Shown one piece after another: positions 7,567 to 15,186 of a stretch of 37,090 nt of DNA (position 1 is the first letter of the stretch; the number at the start of each line of letters is the position of its first letter). The stretch is taken from the NCBI GenBank assembly GCA_039679805.1, contig JBDKUD010000380.1, positions 1-37,090 of the forward strand, in the 5' to 3' direction. The notes under the pieces were generated by a model that saw nothing but the letters and a program-made list of their open reading frames with translations, was not told where the DNA came from and made no database searches. The position numbers and the translations under genes are program-made. Source of the stretch: JBDKUD01 sp039679805 (lineage in GTDB: Bacteria > Bacillota > Syntrophomonadia > Syntrophomonadales > Syntrophomonadaceae).

Positions 7567-7740
7567 AAAAACAGAAAACCCTCCGAAATACGGAGGGTTC
7601 TTAGTTTTCTTGGTGAGCCATCGCGGACTCGAACCGCGGACACCCTGATTAAAAGATAGGGTATATATGAATCGGAATACCGCAGTATATCGCAGTTTCT
7701 TGATGTTTCGTTGCAATTTTTTTCTTGATGTCTGAAAGAT
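7567..7740 (-). repeat. tRNA-Lys(UUU) 3'-half with terminator, att-like direct repeat, copy A
   Basis: On the minus strand, 7655-7611 reads as the 3' half of tRNA-Lys: anticodon loop CTTTTAA, GGTGTCCGCGG, T-loop TTCGAGT, acceptor strand ATGGCTCA and CCA. It is followed by a terminator hairpin (CCTCCG/CGGAGG, 7580-7598). The tRNA 5' half is absent. A block of 52 identical bases recurs in the same orientation at 16914-16965, with weaker similarity on both sides (terminator on one side, GCAGTTT-TTGATG on the other). This is the usual appearance of a tRNA-integration attachment remnant. The surrounding 7370-7824 interval holds nothing else that I can support. Confidence 0.85.
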
Positions 7741-7824
7741 TTCTGATCAGGACTTTCTTTTTCATTGGTTTTAAACGGTGATTCTTAGATAGATACAACC
7801 ATGGACCGGGAACAAGTTAACGAC

Positions 7825-8355
7825 CTACTCCTCTATAATGCGCACGTGCTTTTTAGACCGTCGTTTTGGATTACACGATATCTTAACGGTCACAGTTTGG
7901 CAAACATGTACGATTGGACTTGGCGGCACCTGTGGACTTGGCACCACCTGTGGACTTGGCACCACCTGTGGACTTGGCAGTACCTGTGGAATTGACAGTA
8001 CCTGTGGAATTGGCAGCACCTGTGGACATGGCGGCACCGATGGACACACTGGTGGACACGGTGGTGGGAATTGCTTATTGAAGAACCTGGTGACTTTTTC
8101 CAACTTTCTAAGGAGAAGCCATTCTTTCATAATCACCGTTTCCAGGGTTTCATTCACGACTTCATTAAAGTCTAGGACAACGTCTGTAGGGGCACATGAT
8201 GATACATGCCGAATAAACTGCTGTATTTTTTCGGCTTCCGCATTAAGTAAATGAGACAAGGCTATTTCTTCCAGGGCAATAGAATCTAAAAGGTCAATAA
8301 TAGTAAGATGTAAATCAGGGCGATGAGGTTGGGGTGGAAATTGCGGCATACTCAA
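7825..8355 (-). CDS. Surface (spore-coat-like) protein with Pro-rich hexapeptide repeats
   Basis: A 176-residue protein. Residues 1-100 contain a predicted helical module (LTIIDLLDSIALEEIALSHL, then LNAEAEKIQQFI) that matches the N-terminal module of the genes at 8583 and 13513, so all three belong to one family. Next comes a Cys/Pro segment and a repeat of about six PSPQVV-type hexads, then a basic tail (NPKRRSKKHVRIIEE). Family members with this helix module are common in spore-forming Firmicutes next to glycosyltransferases and collagen-like or repeat domains; spore-surface location is inferred from that. TTG 8355 is chosen because AAAGGG lies upstream; ATG 8349 is an alternative. Repeat number is probably variable. 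Confidence 0.75.
   Translation of the reverse strand: MSMPQFPPQPHRPDLHLTIIDLLDSIALEEIALSHLLNAEAEKIQQFIRHVSSCAPTDVVLDFNEVVNETLETVIMKEWLLLRKLEKVTRFFNKQFPPPCPPVCPSVPPCPQVLPIPQVLSIPQVLPSPQVVPSPQVVPSPQVPPSPIVHVCQTVTVKISCNPKRRSKKHVRIIEE
7914..8040. repeat. 18-bp tandem repeat inside the Pro-rich surface protein gene
   Basis: About six to seven imperfect 18-bp units of the form CACCTGTGGACTTGGCAC. On the minus strand they encode the PSPQVV/PIPQVL hexads of the surface protein. Some neighbouring units are identical, which suggests recent expansion by slippage or unequal exchange. Confidence 0.88.
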
Positions 8356-8521
8356 TACGAATCAACCCTTTTCTAAAGTATATTAATATTGATATTCAAT
8401 CTGTTTGCTTAATGTTCAGAAAGTACCTGTTATCAACATCCAAAATTAGCAACGCTTACGTTCGAGATATTTGATTTCGTCATTAGCATTGGGGGCTGCA
8501 ATTCTAAATTAATGGCAAAAA

Positions 8522-8559
8522 GGGTTATCTGACAAAGTATAGGCTTTGTCAAATAACCC
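8522..8559 (-). terminator. Rho-independent terminator of the 8583-8885 gene
   Basis: GGGTTATCTGACAAAG (8522-8537) pairs with CTTTGTCAAATAACCC (8544-8559), a 16-position stem with one mismatch and a six-base loop. On the minus strand a TTTTT tract follows directly. It lies 24 bases past the stop of the leftward gene. Confidence 0.88.
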
Positions 8560-8582
8560 ATTATTGAGAACCTTGTATGTTG

Positions 8583-8885
8583 CTAAGTGAGAGGAATATC
8601 CAGGATATCTTCCAGTTTAAACTCAAGCAGCATTTCTTTCTTGAGAACAGTCTGCAAAGTCCTACGTACTTCGCGGTTCACGGAGAGCAAGCCCGAAATG
8701 GATGTTGCTGTTATAGACAGACCGGGAATAAGACCCAATACAGCCTGGAGTTTTTCAGCCTCAGTATTAATAATATGAGCCAGACCGAGTTCTTCAAATG
8801 CTATAGAGGCTAACAGCAGGTTAATAACTTGGCTTCTGTCAAGGCTGATGGTTGGAGCAATGAGCGGTATAGTAGGAAAGGACAT
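8583..8885 (-). CDS. Helical surface-protein module, short paralogue
   Basis: A 100-residue protein beginning MSFPTIPLIAPTISLDR and carrying the helix module (LLLASIAFEELGLAHIINTE, then EKLQAVLG) and the C-terminal RRTLQTVLKKEMLLEFKLED block. It is nearly identical over its whole length to residues 1-100 of the 13513 gene product but lacks the Pro-rich linker and C-terminal domain, so it represents the module alone. GGGGGT lies 6 bases before ATG 8885. Islands of this kind in spore formers place such proteins on the spore surface; here that is inference. The N-terminal module could mediate assembly or anchoring, with the longer paralogues adding display domains. Confidence 0.8.
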   Translation of the reverse strand: MSFPTIPLIAPTISLDRSQVINLLLASIAFEELGLAHIINTEAEKLQAVLGLIPGLSITATSISGLLSVNREVRRTLQTVLKKEMLLEFKLEDILDIPLT

Positions 8886-8978
8886 TTAAAAACCCCCTTT
8901 AAATTTTGTACTTTATAAGTATGTTTTAAAATTAAAATAAGTTACACATTATGCATAGATTCCCTATATTTACCGAAG

Positions 8979-10151
8979 TTAATCTAAAAGCCGTTTAAAT
9001 TCGGGTTTGAGGTATTTTATAAGATCACCCAGGGTGGGTTGCACATTTATCAGTTTTTTTATAGCTTCACGAGCCGGCAGAAAGCTATTCGAGATCACCA
9101 GCGCTTTAAGATATGCCAGGAAGGCTTGTTCCGGATTGTTTATTTTCTCATAACAAAGCCCTATATAAAACCAGGCCCTGAAACTGCCCAATCCCTTTAT
9201 GCTTAAATAGTTAAGGTTATCTTCTCCCAACTGTATACATTCTTTAAAACAATCTATTGCTTCCGGATACATATGTTTATTATAAAGAATTACTCCCATA
9301 TAGAATTTTAAGTCTACAAAATCAGGAAACATTTGGACTGCGGATTTAATGCCAGGCCAGGCCCCCTCCCAACTTCCCGTTTGAATTAATATTGAATACT
9401 TTAAGCTATAGAGCATCGAAGGTGGTGGAATAGTCCCTTCCCTTATGAATAATGTTATAGACTGATTAACGTGTTCAAAGGCCGCATTAAATTTTTTCCT
9501 TCGATAGTATTCCATGGCTAAATAGTAATGTGTCCAGGCATGATTCTTTTCTTCGTTTAATTCCTGCAATAATAGATTCACATTTCGCAAATATTTTTGC
9601 TTATCCTCTACCTGTGTGTCTAAATAACCGTAATGATAGATTTTTATATCTAAAAACCCCACCCGGTATTGTTCGTAAGCAGAGGAAATATTAAGCCATT
9701 CATGAATCTTGTTTTCAAATCGGAAACCCATATGATTTCTAAAAAACCTGGGTTGGGCTATTTGGACAATCTCATCATCATCAACCTTTTTTCCATAGAA
9801 ATTAATAAGCGGCACCGAAAGAGCATCATAATTATCAAAGAGAGCTTGATTATTTAACTGCTCTCTATTTTCGCGGCCTACCTCTTCATCGGCATCGAGC
9901 CATAAAACCCAATCCCGGGTAACTTTATCAAGCCCAAAGTTGCGGGCATCAGCAAAGTTGTTATTCCATGCCCAAGTGAATACCTTGGCTTTATAGGACT
10001 GGCAAATCTCTATGGTTTTATCGGTTGACCCAGTATCAACAATCACCATTTCGTCGACTAAATCGATTACACTATCCAAACATCTCCTTATACAACTTTC
10101 TTCATCCTTGACGATCATGGTTAAAGACAGGCCTTTTTTGCCCTGACTCAA
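8979..10151 (-). CDS. Family 2 glycosyltransferase with C-terminal TPR-like repeats
   Basis: A 390-residue cytoplasmic glycosyltransferase. The start is TTG 10151, placed 6 bases after GGGAGGT; longer frames upstream lack a ribosome site. Residues 1-110 form the GT2 nucleotide-sugar fold: LSLTMIVKDEE at the start, VDEMVIVDTGSTDKT, then DWVLWLDADEE carrying the DxD-type metal-binding motif. The middle has the His-Tyr-Gly region (IYHYGYL) typical of SPBc2-type GT2 enzymes. The C-terminal half is tetratricopeptide-like (HYYLAMEYYRRKKFNAAFEH, then FYMGVILYNKHMYPEAIDCF and AWFYIGLCYEKINNPEQAFL), suited to binding a protein acceptor. It lies among surface-protein genes of the helix-module family, so glycosylation of these proteins is a reasonable inference. 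Confidence 0.88.
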   Translation of the reverse strand: MSQGKKGLSLTMIVKDEESCIRRCLDSVIDLVDEMVIVDTGSTDKTIEICQSYKAKVFTWAWNNNFADARNFGLDKVTRDWVLWLDADEEVGRENREQLNNQALFDNYDALSVPLINFYGKKVDDDEIVQIAQPRFFRNHMGFRFENKIHEWLNISSAYEQYRVGFLDIKIYHYGYLDTQVEDKQKYLRNVNLLLQELNEEKNHAWTHYYLAMEYYRRKKFNAAFEHVNQSITLFIREGTIPPPSMLYSLKYSILIQTGSWEGAWPGIKSAVQMFPDFVDLKFYMGVILYNKHMYPEAIDCFKECIQLGEDNLNYLSIKGLGSFRAWFYIGLCYEKINNPEQAFLAYLKALVISNSFLPAREAIKKLINVQPTLGDLIKYLKPEFKRLLD

Positions 10152-10204
10152 ACGAGCACCTCCCTTTGGTCTAATAAGTTGGTCGGCGTGCATGCCTGCA
10201 AGCC

Positions 10205-10440
10205 CTAACCTTGCCAATTCCGAGCACTTTTTTTATTGCGATCGATCGCTCCGGGACATTAAGCTACCAGACCGGACCTCCATAGGTCTCGTAGGAGATG
10301 AGTTCACCTCCGTGTCGCAGTAGTTTATCGACCCACCATGGCGACTTCCTCTATTACCCGCTGGATTGCTGCTATATGCTCCCCGGGCGGGAATAGCTTT
10401 TTCATACCCGCCCGGGTTTGCTCTGCATTATTCTTATTTT
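10205..10440. other. GC-rich, hairpin-dense segment, possible structured RNA or element relic
   Basis: Part of the 10152-10635 interval between divergent glycosyltransferase genes. It contains a perfect palindrome GCGATCGATCGC (about 10239), GACCT-CCAT-AGGTC (about 10276), GGAG/CTCC (about 10298-10314), GTCGC/GCGAC (about 10315-10345) and a perfect 10-bp hairpin CCCGGGCGGG/CCCGCCCGGG (10382-10416). On the plus strand this last hairpin is followed by a T-rich tract, as in a terminator. On the minus strand ATG 10405 opens a 26-codon frame (MKKLFPPGEHIAAIQR start) from within the hairpin, without a ribosome site. The composition is clearly more GC-rich than the flanks. I cannot match it to a known RNA class. 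Confidence 0.45.
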
Positions 10441-10635
10441 GGAGAACTGTGCTCTAAAACTCCTATGCAGGTGCTGTATTTGCTTAAAAATAAATCGGGG
10501 TCACTTAAAGGCTTAGAGCCTCATAAAATAATAAATGAGTCTCGTATCTTCATCATATGCATCTTAAAACAAGGGAGTGCTTACACAATTATCCTTTTAG
10601 GTTTTATAACGTAAAGGTGATTGAGGAGAATGTCT

Positions 10636-12582
10636 ATGGAAAATGATTTGACCACTACTGATGCAAAGAAACGTAATAAAGAATTTACCGTTGAGATGTT
10701 CGAAATAATCAACATCATAAATTGTCAAAAACCTAAGGCGATAATACTCTATCTTATTCCCGAGAATAATCCGCCTCAGCCCGCAATAACTGAACTTTTG
10801 GCCGAAATGACTTTCAGGGGCTATCTGTGTTTTTTATGCCAGCCGTCATATTCCGGGGGCATAGAGGTTTTGCAGGAAAACCTGATTTTAGTTCATCATG
10901 GCTTCTTGCTAATTCCAATCATAAAAAGTCTTTCGGCCGTCATATTGTCGACTCAAACCATTCATCCGGAGTGGGCTGAAAGCCTACATCACAAATTCCT
11001 TTGGCTCCATATTACTAATGCCAATACAATAGAGCCCATCAATGACCAGGCGCACTTGATTACTTATTTCCCAACCAACTTATCAACTCCCGAGCACTCT
11101 TCGTATGATAGTAAATGGGTGTGTCTCCAACCGGGTAAGGATAATCAATTCAACGTAGAAGTATTAGAAGAAAAAATCAAGTCACTCCCTGCTGGCTGGC
11201 TACCTTATGCTAACCTTGATCTTTGTGGAAAGGTCGCCGTAATGACAGCCACCTTCTTGGATTTTAGTGGAGATTATTTTTACAACGGGGGGGCTGAACG
11301 CTATTTACTTGATTTAGGTGACATTTGCGCCGAGCTGGGCAGTGAACTGGTGGTTTTTCAATACGGGCATTATCCATGGATGCGGCGCTTTAAAAACATC
11401 GAAATTATATCGCTAAGCCGATGCGGGATAAGATCTGAAGGCTGGCTATTAAAATGTGCCCGGGAATTTAATCATATATTTTATCAACAAGTACAAGGGA
11501 GAACCGCCCTTAATATTTATTCGGCCTTTTTTGAAGTCTGGCCACTGGCGGCTGCTCCCAATATAGGAATAAGCCACGGGGTTTCCTGGGATAACCCCGA
11601 CTGTGATTACGAAAACGCTGCGAAGTTCTGGCTGATGAACCAACGCTATATTGAGGGAGCCAAAGCCTGTGAAGACCTGGTTTCGGTAGACACCAATTCG
11701 GCCAACTGGTTGCAAACTGTCGATTTTAATCTCAGTCAAAGAATTAAGGTGATTCCCAATTATGCCGACCTGTCAGTGTTTAAACCAAAGGAAGATTACC
11801 TGGAAAATAGAGATAAGATAGTTATCCTTTATCCCCGGCAGCTTTATGCCGCCAGGGGCCTTTATCTGGTTTTGGAGATTATGGATGATATTCTGGGAAA
11901 ATATCCCGAAGTTGAATTTCACTTTGTGGGGAGAGGCGGAGGCCAAGATATCGATCAGGTAATTGACAAACAAAGAACATGGGCGGAAAGGGTAAAGTAT
12001 TATCACCTATCGATGGATGAAATGCCGCAAGCTTACCAGACTGCGGACATTTCTCTGATTCCTACTGTTCACAGTGAAGGCACCAGTTTATCCTGTCTGG
12101 AAGCGATGGCTTCCGGTAATGCGGTTATTGCAACTCGCGTTGGTGGATTATCGGACTTGATAATCAATAACTACAATGGTTTTTTGATCGACCCCCGACC
12201 AGAGGAATTAAAGCAAGCTGTTATCAGTTTGTTGGAAAACCGGGAACAAATGAATCTATTTAAGATGAGGAATTCCGAAGTGGCCCGGGCCTTTTCCAAA
12301 GATCGGTGGCGGAATAGCTGGAAATCGATACTTCGAGACAAAATGGATACGGCCCTTTTAAATAATGTGGCCCATAAGCGTGTTGTCGAAATTAAGCTAG
12401 GCGATAATCCAGTCGACTACTGTAAATTGGGGGAATTAGTTACAACATTATTGAGCGACGGCGACCTGGTCTATGTTCGCACCGATAAGGAGCCAGATCC
12501 TAAATTAAGCTTTGCTCGGATTCAATGGCTTGCACCAGGTACCCCATTATTTGCTCCCTGTGATTTAACTATTGAATGGTAA
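10636..12582 (+). CDS. GT-B family 4 glycosyltransferase with N- and C-terminal extensions
   Basis: A 648-residue protein. ATG 10636 is chosen because AGGAGA (10624-10629) ends 6 bases before it; upstream TTG 10621 and ATG 10630 overlap the site. The GT-B core occupies about residues 200-570: the acceptor half has YFYNGGAERYLLDLGD (the GGAER loop of GT4 enzymes). The donor half starts near VILYPRQLYAARG and carries HFVGRGGG and the E-x7-E region EGTSLSCLEAMASGNAVIAT, then GGLSDLI and NGFLID. Residues 1-190 look like a degenerate first domain, and the last ~60 residues form a separate mixed segment. It probably adds a sugar to surface protein or glycan. It heads an apparent operon with the 12595 gene (12-base gap). 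Confidence 0.88.
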   Translation: MENDLTTTDAKKRNKEFTVEMFEIINIINCQKPKAIILYLIPENNPPQPAITELLAEMTFRGYLCFLCQPSYSGGIEVLQENLILVHHGFLLIPIIKSLSAVILSTQTIHPEWAESLHHKFLWLHITNANTIEPINDQAHLITYFPTNLSTPEHSSYDSKWVCLQPGKDNQFNVEVLEEKIKSLPAGWLPYANLDLCGKVAVMTATFLDFSGDYFYNGGAERYLLDLGDICAELGSELVVFQYGHYPWMRRFKNIEIISLSRCGIRSEGWLLKCAREFNHIFYQQVQGRTALNIYSAFFEVWPLAAAPNIGISHGVSWDNPDCDYENAAKFWLMNQRYIEGAKACEDLVSVDTNSANWLQTVDFNLSQRIKVIPNYADLSVFKPKEDYLENRDKIVILYPRQLYAARGLYLVLEIMDDILGKYPEVEFHFVGRGGGQDIDQVIDKQRTWAERVKYYHLSMDEMPQAYQTADISLIPTVHSEGTSLSCLEAMASGNAVIATRVGGLSDLIINNYNGFLIDPRPEELKQAVISLLENREQMNLFKMRNSEVARAFSKDRWRNSWKSILRDKMDTALLNNVAHKRVVEIKLGDNPVDYCKLGELVTTLLSDGDLVYVRTDKEPDPKLSFARIQWLAPGTPLFAPCDLTIEW

Positions 12583-12594
12583 GGAGAATTCAAC

Positions 12595-13410
12595 TTGCAG
12601 GCAGATAAACCTCGAGTGCTCATAGGAACTCCGATTCGCCAAAAGACAGAAATATTATCGAACTACTTGTGGAGTATCAAGAATTTAAGCTTAGGTGCTA
12701 TTGACGCTCACTATTTCTTTATCGATGACAATCTGGAGGAAGAATCAAGCCAGTTAATTGCTCACTTTGTAGCCGATAACCCGAATACGTTTCTTAGCCG
12801 GGCTCAAGATGATAGACCATATAACTGTACCGAGAGCACACATATTTGGGAGGAGGAACTTATTTGGAAAGTAGCTGGATTTAAAAACATGATGATTAAT
12901 AAAGCCCGGGAAGATGATTATGATTATTTGTTTTTAGTTGACTCCGATTTAGTTTTACATCCCCAAACCCTGGACCATTTAGTCAACTTAAAAAGGGATA
13001 TCGTATCAGAGATCTTTTGGACGAAGTGGGAACCTGATTTTCCGGAGCTGCCTCAAGTATGGTGCTTGGACCAGTACACCCTTTATAACAGATCAAGAAA
13101 AGAGGGCTTAAACGAAGGCCAGGTCCTGGAACGCGTTCTGCTATTTTTACATGAGCTTAAAACACCAGGTGTTTACAAGGTTGGGGGCTTAGGAGCATGC
13201 ACCCTGATAAGCAAAAGAGCTATTCAATCGGGTGTTAATTTTAATGAGATCTATAATATTAGTTTTGTCGGCGAAGATAGGCATTTTTGCATTCGTGCCG
13301 CTGCCCTGGGCTTTGAGCTTTTTGTCGATACTCATTATCCGGCTTTCCACATTTACAGATTGTCAGACTTGGATGGTCTGGAGAAGTTCAGGATGCGGAT
13401 TAAATGGTAA
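12595..13410 (+). CDS. Family 2-like (GT-A) glycosyltransferase
   Basis: A 271-residue protein starting at TTG 12595; the ribosome site AAGGAG (12581-12586) overlaps the previous stop codon, indicating translational linkage. It shows a GT-A fold: VLIGTPIRQKTEILSNYLWS at the start, HYFFIDDNLEE, then DYDYLFLVDSDLVLHPQTLDHL with the DSDL (DxD) metal/nucleotide-sugar motif. The acceptor side has GGLGACTLISKRAI and FVGEDRHFCIRAAALGFEL, where GEDRHF matches the conserved Glu-Asp acid/base pair of GT2-like enzymes. It resembles Anp1-like and other GT2 relatives. Sugar specificity is unknown; partnership with the upstream GT4 is likely from the shared operon. Confidence 0.85.
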   Translation: MQADKPRVLIGTPIRQKTEILSNYLWSIKNLSLGAIDAHYFFIDDNLEEESSQLIAHFVADNPNTFLSRAQDDRPYNCTESTHIWEEELIWKVAGFKNMMINKAREDDYDYLFLVDSDLVLHPQTLDHLVNLKRDIVSEIFWTKWEPDFPELPQVWCLDQYTLYNRSRKEGLNEGQVLERVLLFLHELKTPGVYKVGGLGACTLISKRAIQSGVNFNEIYNISFVGEDRHFCIRAAALGFELFVDTHYPAFHIYRLSDLDGLEKFRMRIKW

Positions 13411-13451
13411 AACATTGCCATTCTTATTATATGCCTTTGTTGGTAATGTTT

Positions 13452-13479
13452 AACACTTTTGAATGCCATGCATAAAATA
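13452..13479 (+). promoter_or_regulatory. Candidate mother-cell sigma-K/E-like promoter
   Basis: AACA (13452-13455), a 15-base spacer and CATAAAATA (13471-13479) fit the sigma-K pattern of an AC-containing -35 and CATAnnnTA -10. Transcription would begin about 13485, 28 bases before the surface-protein ATG. The same CCATGCATAnAATA block is kept in the decayed gene copy at 15055. An inverted repeat (AACATTGCCA/TGGTAATGTT, about 13412-13450) just upstream probably terminates the preceding operon. Confidence 0.45.
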
Positions 13480-13512
13480 TCATATATTCTGCAAATAGGT
13501 GGTGATTGAATA

Positions 13513-14238
13513 ATGTCATTTCCAACTATTCCCCAAATCTCCCCAACCATCAGTCTTGATAGAAACCAGGTTGTCAATCTGCTTTTAGCATCTGTCGCAT
13601 TTGAAGAGCTTGGTTTAGCCCATGTTGTTAATACTGAAGGCGAAAAGCTTCAAGCTGCCCTGGGAACCCTTCCCGGTATAACATCGGTAAGGGCAACCAA
13701 CCTTTTAGGCTTGCTCTCTGTTAACCGTGACGTAAGGAGGACTTTGCAAACTGTTCTAATGAAAGAAATGCTGCTTGAATTTAAACTGGAGGACATTCTT
13801 GATATAACGGGAATACCATCTAATATACCACCAGGACCGACTCCGATATTTGTTGAAGCAGGTTCAGCCTGGGCAGTGGGAACTCCCTACGGGCAGGGCA
13901 ATGCTCAGTATGTCACTCTAGGCCCTACAGAAACTGGAAATACTTTTGTTCTGGGACTTGGGGCAACCAATATTCCAATTGGAACCGTAAGCGTGCTCAG
14001 ACAAGGCACCAATCTAATAGTAACCTTTACTACATTCTTTCCCTATGTTATGAATGAGGTGCATCTTTTGGTCAGTGCTACCATTCCGACAGTCTCCGCC
14101 CCGGGACAGTTCCCGTATAAATATACTGTCACCGATCCCGCTTTCTATTTTACGACCCACACCTTCGTCGTCGATGTAAGTTCTATTCCAGGAACTATCT
14201 ATATAGCCGCTCACGCAAAAATCCTGGAGCAAATATAG
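13513..14238 (+). CDS. Surface (spore-coat-like) protein: helix module plus beta-type C-terminal domain
   Basis: A 241-residue protein. Residues 1-100 are the helix module shared with the 8583 gene (MSFPTIPQISPTISLDRNQV, LLLASVAFEELGLAHVVNTE, RRTLQTVLMKEMLLEFKLED). A short Pro-rich hinge (GIPSNIPPGPTP) leads into a C-terminal domain of about 130 residues rich in Thr, Val, Tyr and Gly, with strand-like alternation and the segments GTPYGQGNAQYVTLGP, APGQFPYKYTVTDPAFYFT and GTIYIAAHAKI. The YIAAHA ending and the APGQF segment recall secreted beta-sandwich domains of Firmicutes. No signal peptide is present, as expected for mother-cell-made spore-surface proteins. GGTGGTGA precedes ATG 13513. The Thr-rich domain is a plausible target of the neighbouring glycosyltransferases. 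Confidence 0.8.
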   Translation: MSFPTIPQISPTISLDRNQVVNLLLASVAFEELGLAHVVNTEGEKLQAALGTLPGITSVRATNLLGLLSVNRDVRRTLQTVLMKEMLLEFKLEDILDITGIPSNIPPGPTPIFVEAGSAWAVGTPYGQGNAQYVTLGPTETGNTFVLGLGATNIPIGTVSVLRQGTNLIVTFTTFFPYVMNEVHLLVSATIPTVSAPGQFPYKYTVTDPAFYFTTHTFVVDVSSIPGTIYIAAHAKILEQI

Positions 14239-14247
14239 CTTTGACAA

Positions 14248-14302
14248 GCAGAAGGACGTTTTTTTCGCTTTCTTTCGGGAAGTGATAAGAACGTCCCTCT
14301 GC
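14248..14302 (+). terminator. Long inverted repeat, probable terminator after the surface-protein gene
   Basis: GCAGAAGGACGTT (14248-14260) pairs with AACGTCCCTCTGC (14290-14302), 12 of 13 positions, around a 29-base T/C-rich loop. It lies 9 bases past the stop and is followed by A7 rather than a T tract, so it may terminate poorly or act on the opposite strand. Confidence 0.5.
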
Positions 14303-14347
14303 AAAAAAATATGGTATAAGCAATTAACCTGTTTGGAGAGATGAATT

Positions 14348-15001
14348 ATGGCGAGAAAGTACGATGTTTCGGTAACCTACAACCCTTATAAGCGGTTTAC
14401 CAAGGCTGACATTAATAGAGATCAATTTCTTCGTAGAGAGACTGAAGAACAATACAATCTTACCGGAGAAGATAACTACAAAATGCTCATTGATACATTT
14501 GAAAGGCTTAGTGAGACCAACTGGAATGATCAAATTAAGACGGTAATTGATTTTGGCTGTGGGGATCTGCGAGTTGCCCGATTCATGGCTTCTAAATGCA
14601 CAAGGATTATAGGTCTTGATGTTTCGCCCTTTGTTTTAGAAGCGGCTCAAATGAAGATTCACGAATATCATCTTTCTAATTGTTCGCTAAAACTAGCCAA
14701 TGAGTTTAATGAAGAAAATGTGGCAGATTTCATATATTGTTTACAGGTACTGCAACACAACACTTACGAAGAACAGATGCAAATAGTTGACAAAATTAAA
14801 TCTCTGCTCAAACCAGGGGGTTATGCTTGCATCCATTTGCCTAAAATAGAGAATAAGCCAGAGTTTCAAAACATTGATACCTGTATGTGCTTTACTAAAG
14901 AAGCTGTAGAAGCAATAGCTGAGGGTTTTATTTGGTTTAAGATTATAGAAGATTCCATTGTCGAAGGCAGGGGAGCTTATTTCTTGTGGGTACGAAAATA
15001 G
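14348..15001 (+). CDS. Class I SAM-dependent methyltransferase
   Basis: A 217-residue Rossmann methyltransferase. Motif I is VIDFGCGDLRVARFMA, followed by IIGLDVSPFVLEAAQ (motif II, acidic residue binding the SAM ribose), DFIYCLQVLQHNTYEEQM (motif IV region) and LLKPGGYACIHLPK (motif V/VI), the arrangement of Methyltransf_11/25-type enzymes. GGAGAG lies 8 bases before ATG 14348. Such enzymes in glycosylation clusters commonly O-methylate sugars, but small-molecule or protein substrates cannot be excluded. It lies between two surface-glycosylation genes and appears to be transcribed with neither for certain, because an inverted repeat separates it from 13513. Confidence 0.88.
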   Translation: MARKYDVSVTYNPYKRFTKADINRDQFLRRETEEQYNLTGEDNYKMLIDTFERLSETNWNDQIKTVIDFGCGDLRVARFMASKCTRIIGLDVSPFVLEAAQMKIHEYHLSNCSLKLANEFNEENVADFIYCLQVLQHNTYEEQMQIVDKIKSLLKPGGYACIHLPKIENKPEFQNIDTCMCFTKEAVEAIAEGFIWFKIIEDSIVEGRGAYFLWVRK

Positions 15002-15046
15002 ATTAATAGTTTCCTTAGAAAAAGGCGGGAACCAGTCCAGTTACTG

Positions 15047-15160
15047 ATGCCATGCATAGAATAATTAATAATCTGTATTAAAGGCTATTAAACCAGGTCA
15101 TTCTTATATTACCCCAATTACCCCGACAATCAGCATTAACCCAGGTTGTTACCCCGCTGT
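15047..15160 (+). pseudogene. Decayed copy of the promoter and 5' end of the surface-protein gene
   Basis: This segment aligns by eye with 13464-13580. The promoter-like GATGCCATGCATAGAATA matches GAATGCCATGCATAAAATA, and GTCATTCTTATATTACCCC... followed by CCGACAATCAGCATTA and CCAGGTTGTT matches the coding start MSFPTIPQISPTISLDRNQVV. The start codon is lost and small indels break the frame, so no protein is made. Only the first ~20 codons are recognisable before the glycosyltransferase gene at 15187. Confidence 0.7.
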
Positions 15161-15186
15161 TAGGATAGAAAATAGGAGTGAAAGGA

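Noticed and set aside
7611..7655. Intact tRNA-Lys gene on the minus strand
   Set aside because: Only the anticodon loop and 3' half are present; the 5' half does not match a tRNA.
7420..7716. Minus-strand ORF through the tRNA-Lys fragment, with a similar one at 16870-17211
   Set aside because: Both frames translate a tRNA 3' half and its terminator; the apparent protein similarity is only the shared tRNA remnant.
7914..8040. Repeat array considered as a CRISPR
   Set aside because: Units are 18 bp with no spacers and stay in frame within a gene; no cas genes are present.
7838..8254. Plus-strand frame rich in GTTCGLG repeats, collagen-like at first sight
   Set aside because: It is the antisense of the Pro-rich hexad repeat; the minus-strand protein shares its N-terminal module with two other genes, so the minus strand is the coding one.
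10366..10614. 82-codon plus-strand ORF before the GT4 gene
   Set aside because: It starts inside the hairpin-rich segment without a ribosome site and has no recognisable protein features.
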